DNA of 64,000 nt from Piper betle (Eukaryota; Streptophyta; Magnoliopsida; Piperales; Piperaceae): assembly GCA_033002965.1 (NCBI GenBank), contig JAURVB010002074.1, positions 30,959-94,958 of the forward strand, given 5' to 3'. The notes beneath the pieces are model-generated. The model had not been told where the DNA came from, did no database searches, and was given only the letters and a program-made list of their open reading frames with translations. This document shows positions 61,162 to 64,000 of the stretch, piece after piece (position 1 is the first letter of the stretch; each line of letters starts with the position of its first letter). A program made the translations under genes and the position numbers.

Positions 61162-61191
<30 letters not shown>
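61162..61191. repeat. (AT)n run, right border of GC-rich element
   Basis: About 15 AT units directly after the element. Confidence 0.9.
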
Positions 61192-61198
<7 letters not shown>

Positions 61199-63099
61199 TA
61201 TAAATTGCATAGCATCAACTGCATATTATGTGTTCATACCCCAGAAACAAATAACGATATTGAGGTTCATGGGCTGTGCGGGGATTAAAGAAGTGCAGAT
61301 AATGTATATTTGAACTCTTGAAGAATATATATGGACTTCTAACAAAATTAGGATGAACATTCTTTGTTTTTAAACCAATGGCATGCTTAATCAAAAAAGA
61401 AAGGGTATTAGTAAAAGCAAACTGAATTAGGTGGTATTCATTACTGTACACCTCTAAAATCAGGGAAGGTTGAATTTGTATTCATTCAACTTAGATCATT
61501 TATTATAATTCATTTCATTCTAAGATAGGAGATGGTATTAATTAGTTTCCTTGTTTGATTTTATTTATAGGTCAGATTTAAATCAGAACTCCTTCCGAAA
61601 TTCATCAATGTAATATGGCGTTTAGTCACAATAAAAAAATTATATGAAATCTCTAAATAATTTTGTCAAAATTTTTGTTTCATTATAATTATAAAAAGTA
61701 ACATAGCTGATAATATTATGTTTGATAGGAGAGGGGAAGATGTATGAGAATTAGAAAAAAAATAAATAATACTCCACTTTTTTTCTCTAACAATTTGTAA
61801 AGATTTATAGAAATAACCACGGTCAGTTTATATTTTAATAATATTTTACAAATTATTTTTTTATCAGCTACGGTTACCGTTTCGTATTTTGACAATAAAT
61901 AGCACAAAACAAAGCAACCAAATATTCTATAAAAAACTTGTTCTTATCTATTTATTGTAATAGATTTTGAATTCATAAGGAAATTAAATTATCAGGATAT
62001 TTGGATTCGAATAGAGATATTGAATTAGAATCCAAATCCCAAGTCCAGATCATATCCCGATGTCAAATCTTTACTTATAAAAAATATACTTTTTTACAAG
62101 AAATAATAATTGGGAACTAATTTATTAAATTGAGAGTCAATTTAAGTGCAAATGTTTAAGTCAATTTACCTAAAGGGAAAAAAACAATTGGCAAGGGCTT
62201 AAAAGCAATTGCAATTTTCGTTTTTAGGGCTTTAATTTTATATATATGAGGTCAGAGGTCCCATCACAATGCATATCAGATTTTATCACAGATGACAATT
62301 GGACCAGCAACAATTGAGGAGGATAACAATTTGGCCAGTGATTGAATGCGCGATTTAGTTGTTCTTGTTCGAGTAAAGCGAATGTCTTGTACACATGTTT
62401 ATCAGCCCATGGGCAAGATGTAGATGATACCCACACAAATTTATCGATGCATCCACTTCGCCATCATGAATAAATGTTAGGTTATACATTTAATTCCAAA
62501 TAAATGTAGTAGTATGAAACTTTGTCTAAGTCAGTTTTATACTTGAAAATTGATTATATTGCAAGGCCAGCGGGGGGGTTTCAATGTTTTATATATCTTT
62601 CTAGATGGGGGCAATTTCTTTCCCATCGTACATAACTCTGATTGATTACCTCATGGTTAGTCCTACAAGATGTATTCTTGAAATAATACATCCACATTTA
62701 AATACTTTTTTTATTTTTCGAAGTACAGAGTTGTTAGTGCGGTGATCCGTAATACAAAGAATATTTAATCAATTTTGTTGATAAATTATATTTATTTAAT
62801 CAATTGAAATGAATATCATGTCATTTATCACGTCCTTAAATTATAATATCTTTAAGCAAATGCCCAACTTCTAAACTTAATATAAAATCTGTGATTTGAT
62901 TCAGGGTTTTATATTTAGAACTAGTTAGCTTGACTGTTATTTTTAGTCAAGTTTGTTTCAAAACATATGCACTAAGCCAATGCCAACCGAGTGTATGAGT
63001 CATAAAGGTTATATGTACCCAAGTATATGATAATAACGTTATGAATACAGAATAAAAAAATGAGTTACGAGAATATATAAAATATATCAATTTTTATTA
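61192..63099. other. AT-rich gene-free sequence
   Basis: No credible reading frames, RNA genes or clear repeats seen. Confidence 0.4.
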
Positions 63100-64000
63100 T
63101 ATATAGTGGATTGTAGGATTAGTTTTAAGTCATTTACCAAATCAGGACGCGTTATTTATTATTTTTGGATAGGTTAATATGTATAGAACATGCTATTTAA
63201 TTTTATTGCGCATATTTATTTTATTTTTTTTGTATTTTATCATAATTATTTTATATTTTTTAGAATTTATTTATTATTATTAACTTTGAGTCGGGACTGA
63301 GTAAAGTTTTATTTACAAAACTACCCCGACCACCCAACCCTTCTCCAACTTGGCTGTGTTTGTCCCTGCCCCCCTTTCCACCTCTATTTGCTGCACCACC
63401 CCACCACTGGCAATCTCGTCGCATGTTGCACCAATGCCGGCCAGTGCCGCCGCCTTTCCCCCACATCCCTTCCTTCCCCCTACCTATCCTTCTCCCCATT
63501 TTTTCTCTCTCGGCCGCCTACTGCCGCCACCCTGCATACATCGCCGCCGGCCACCAACTCAGGCAACCTTTCCTAACCCCTTCCCCCACCTTTCTGACAC
63601 AATCCTAGGCTTGAACGACACATGCACGATGATCCCCGAGTGACCCAAGGCTGCCGTTTGCATGTGTTGTTGCCGGCAGTTAGGGCCGCTGCCAGCAAGT
63701 TGCATGCCACCACCACCTCACCGTCGACTGGAGATCCTTACACGATCAGCTCCTACCCCGGCCAGACCCCCCTCACTTCCCCTCACACGGCCTCCCCTGC
63801 CCTAACCAGGTCTCTTTTGAGCTGTAGCCACCGACTGCTCCCTCTGATGGGGTCATCTCATTCCGACCGTCTCCCCCCCCCACCAAGCTAACCTCCTCCT
63901 CGTCCTTCATCCCTCACAGCAGCACCACCCCACGGCATAGTTGCCGATTTGCCGTCGGTCGCCCACCGTCACCGCTAGCCAAACATAGGCTGCCAATGCT
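63100..64000 (+). repeat. dispersed repeat copy: AT-rich border, then C-rich interior
   Basis: 63100-63330 aligns by eye with 16030-16240, with shared 'gtgttatttatta'-type words and an end at 'actacccc'. The C-rich, low-complexity sequence that follows resembles 16240-16480. The element continues beyond the window. The short proline- and histidine-rich frames are composition artefacts. Confidence 0.5.

Noticed and set aside
60570..61191. Pro-rich frame of 197 residues on the minus strand and others
   Set aside because: Same reason: GC-rich interior of a TIR element.
1..64000. CRISPR arrays, bacterial-type operons, riboswitches
   Set aside because: None expected in, or seen in, this plant nuclear sequence; the only regular arrays are microsatellites and the coding repeats described.

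Overview
This window looks like nuclear DNA from a flowering plant. Genes have GT-AG introns and lie far apart in AT-rich sequence, and all recognisable products are plant families. Gene base composition is two-tier: the GH17 glucanase and the tetraspanin are very GC-rich at third positions, while the other genes are AT-leaning. That pattern, together with GC-rich inserts bordered by TA microsatellites, suggests a monocot, perhaps not a grass. The species call is inference only.

Layout. 1.6-2.6 kb (+): a small two-exon gene for a candidate secreted peptide. 3.9-10.5 kb (+): a decayed malectin/LRR receptor kinase that still has its exon order but carries many stops and frameshifts; a 1.07-kb fold-back repeat sits in its first intron region. 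11.4-14.5 kb (+): a receptor-like protein with extracellular LRRs and no kinase, broken by two one-base shifts. 15.5-18 kb: repeats, including a captured-looking HIRAN fragment of a SMARCA3/HLTF-like helicase (-) and a GC-rich terminal-inverted-repeat element between TA runs. 18.4-26.1 kb (+): two tandem PWWP-domain genes of the PDP (Polycomb-linked) type; the first has two homopolymer frameshifts, the second is intact and has expanded a 48-residue acidic repeat. 27.6-30.5 kb (-): a seven-exon DUF155/RMD1-type gene related to RETARDED ROOT GROWTH. 31.3-34.6 kb: repeat debris, including a primer-binding-site-like motif, and an unidentified broken coding fragment. 36.2-38.0 kb (+): a GH17 beta-1,3-glucanase with X8 domain and GPI-type tail, with an in-frame TGA between the two domains. 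41.0-42.7 kb (+): a two-exon TET3/TET4-like tetraspanin. 44.5-47.5 kb (-): a REVEILLE-type single-MYB clock transcription factor in seven exons. 51.5-55.0 kb (-): a euAP2 transcription factor with two AP2 domains, an EAR motif, micro-exons and a miR172 site, with one apparent one-base shift in exon 1. 55.6-64 kb: gene-poor repeats, including a TIR element with an apparent 11-bp target duplication and a second GC-rich element in a TA run.

The genes do not form a pathway; the order is ordinary plant synteny mixed with transposon debris. The most notable points are the repeat expansion in one PWWP paralogue, the GC-rich elements sitting in TA microsatellites, the gene fragment next to one such end, and a recurring pattern of single-base losses in otherwise intact reading frames. 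The last point must be resolved as assembly error or true gene loss before any of those genes is called dead.
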